Shown here: piece after piece, positions 4,701-5,328 of the stretch
Layout of the letters: each line of letters starts with the position of its first letter
Position numbering within the stretch: the first letter of the stretch is position 1
NCBI GenBank assembly: GCA_900556055.1
Contig: USNJ01000142.1
Span: 1 to 5,328 of the forward strand
Source: an uncultured Ruminococcus sp.
GTDB lineage: Bacteria; Bacillota; Clostridia; Oscillospirales; Ruminococcaceae
Direction: 5' to 3'
DNA length: 5,328 nt
Notes under the pieces: model-generated
What the model saw: the letters and a program-made list of their open reading frames with translations, nothing else
The model's database searches: none
What the model was told of the DNA's origin: nothing
Made by a program: the position numbers and the translations under genes

Positions 4701-5328
4701 ATGGCGGGATTTTCCGAGCTTATCAAAAGCTTCGATAAAACAAGAGATTATATGCGGGATTTTTTCATCTACGGATTTAAAGTCAGGAGCGAGTTTGACC
4801 GCAAAAGCGCACGTACATATGATGATGAAAAGCGGCGTGTCGAAAGCTGGCTGGGAGATTGCCTGCGCTATGACAGCACCGAACGCGGAAAGCAGGTATC
4901 AATATCCGTTGACAGCGGAAAGATCGCCGAAAATCCGCTGCTTGGCGCATTTTATTCCAAAAGCTTTACCGATAACGATATAAGGCTGCATTTCCTGCTT
5001 ATGGATATTCTCTGCGGCGGAGGTGAGTACACCGTAAAAGAGCTGACTAACCGTCTTAACGATGATTATGGGGCATTTTTCGATGAACAGACTGTCCGCA
5101 ACAAGCTGAAGGAATATGCCGCTGAGGGGATATTTATTGCACAAAAGCATGGAAAGACCGATTATTTTTCGCTTTCGCCCGATACATCGGAAAGCTTTTT
5201 CGGAGAATATTCAGGGCTTGATGATGCTGTGAAATTCTTCTCCGAGGCGACTGAATTCGGCGCTGCCGGCAACAGTATGCTCAGATCGGCGGGACTTAAA
5301 AACGACATCTTCTTTATTAAGCACAATT
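4701..5328 (+). CDS. WYL-family transcriptional regulator, 3' end beyond the window
   Basis: The frame is open from ATG 4701 to the window end, giving 209 codons of an incomplete gene. AGGTG at 4691-4695 is the ribosome binding site, and a good promoter lies upstream. The opening MAGFSELIKSFDKTRDYMRDF and FIYGFKVRSEFDRKSARTYDDEKRRVESWL (about 22-51) match clostridial proteins annotated as WYL-domain regulators. Residues about 98-160 look like a winged helix-turn-helix: helix HFLLMDILC, YTVKELTNRLNDDYG, recognition helix FDEQTVRNKLKEYAAEG, then the wing IFIAQKHGKTDYFSLS. The WYL ligand-sensing domain itself would follow and is not visible. In other systems WYL regulators sense nucleotide-type ligands and control DNA-damage or defence genes. 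Control of the divergent minus-strand unit is therefore plausible but unproven. Confidence 0.8.
   Translation, partial: MAGFSELIKSFDKTRDYMRDFFIYGFKVRSEFDRKSARTYDDEKRRVESWLGDCLRYDSTERGKQVSISVDSGKIAENPLLGAFYSKSFTDNDIRLHFLLMDILCGGGEYTVKELTNRLNDDYGAFFDEQTVRNKLKEYAAEGIFIAQKHGKTDYFSLSPDTSESFFGEYSGLDDAVKFFSEATEFGAAGNSMLRSAGLKNDIFFIKHN

Noticed and set aside
1..5328. CRISPR array, classical TROVE Ro60 or rtcB genes
   Set aside because: No regularly spaced direct repeats were seen. No TROVE-type or RtcB motif occurs in any frame given; an rtcB gene could lie outside the window.

Overview
The window looks like a piece of a gut Clostridia chromosome, most likely Ruminococcus or a near relative in the Oscillospiraceae. 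This rests on GGAGG-type ribosome binding sites, a mid-40s GC impression in the main genes, and protein families I associate with that group (a DUF2828/vWA protein, a clostridial protein often mislabelled 'limonene hydroxylase', a WYL regulator). It is an inference, not a database match.

Layout. Positions 1-1290 are AT-rich accessory DNA. They hold the tail of a decayed IS5-type transposase (+), a 206-aa two-helix membrane protein of unknown function (-), and a frameshifted remnant of a serine recombinase (-). A strong intrinsic terminator at 1296-1342 separates this from the rest and ends transcription of the DUF2828 gene. Positions 1385-4539 form one minus-strand unit, read right to left: a 300-aa helical protein (4539-3637), a 33-aa ORF with an excellent Shine-Dalgarno site (3630-3529), about 640 bases of non-coding but structure-rich DNA, then the DUF2828 protein (2860-1385). 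A divergent promoter at 4647-4675 drives a WYL-family regulator (4701 to the window end, incomplete).

Main discovery candidate. The non-coding stretch upstream of DUF2828 contains what I read as a circularly permuted tRNA-like RNA (about 3095-3229, minus strand). Its order is T-arm, then an acceptor-like stem closed by a four-base loop, then U8-A9, then a D-arm, all held by an 18-bp bulged helix. This is the layout of the tRNA-like module of bacterial Y RNAs (YrlA), the partners of the ring protein Ro60. A second T-arm RNA lies next to it (about 2939-3049), and a branched structure lies at 3335-3425. The adjacent protein pairs an N-terminal helical domain with a C-terminal vWA domain bearing an intact MIDAS motif, the same overall architecture as Ro60 (TROVE plus vWA), although it is DUF2828 rather than TROVE. 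The proposal is therefore a Ro-like protein with its own Y-like RNAs, possibly together with the 300-aa protein, the 33-aa ORF and the WYL regulator. The RNA folds were worked out by hand from base complementarity; the functional link is inference.
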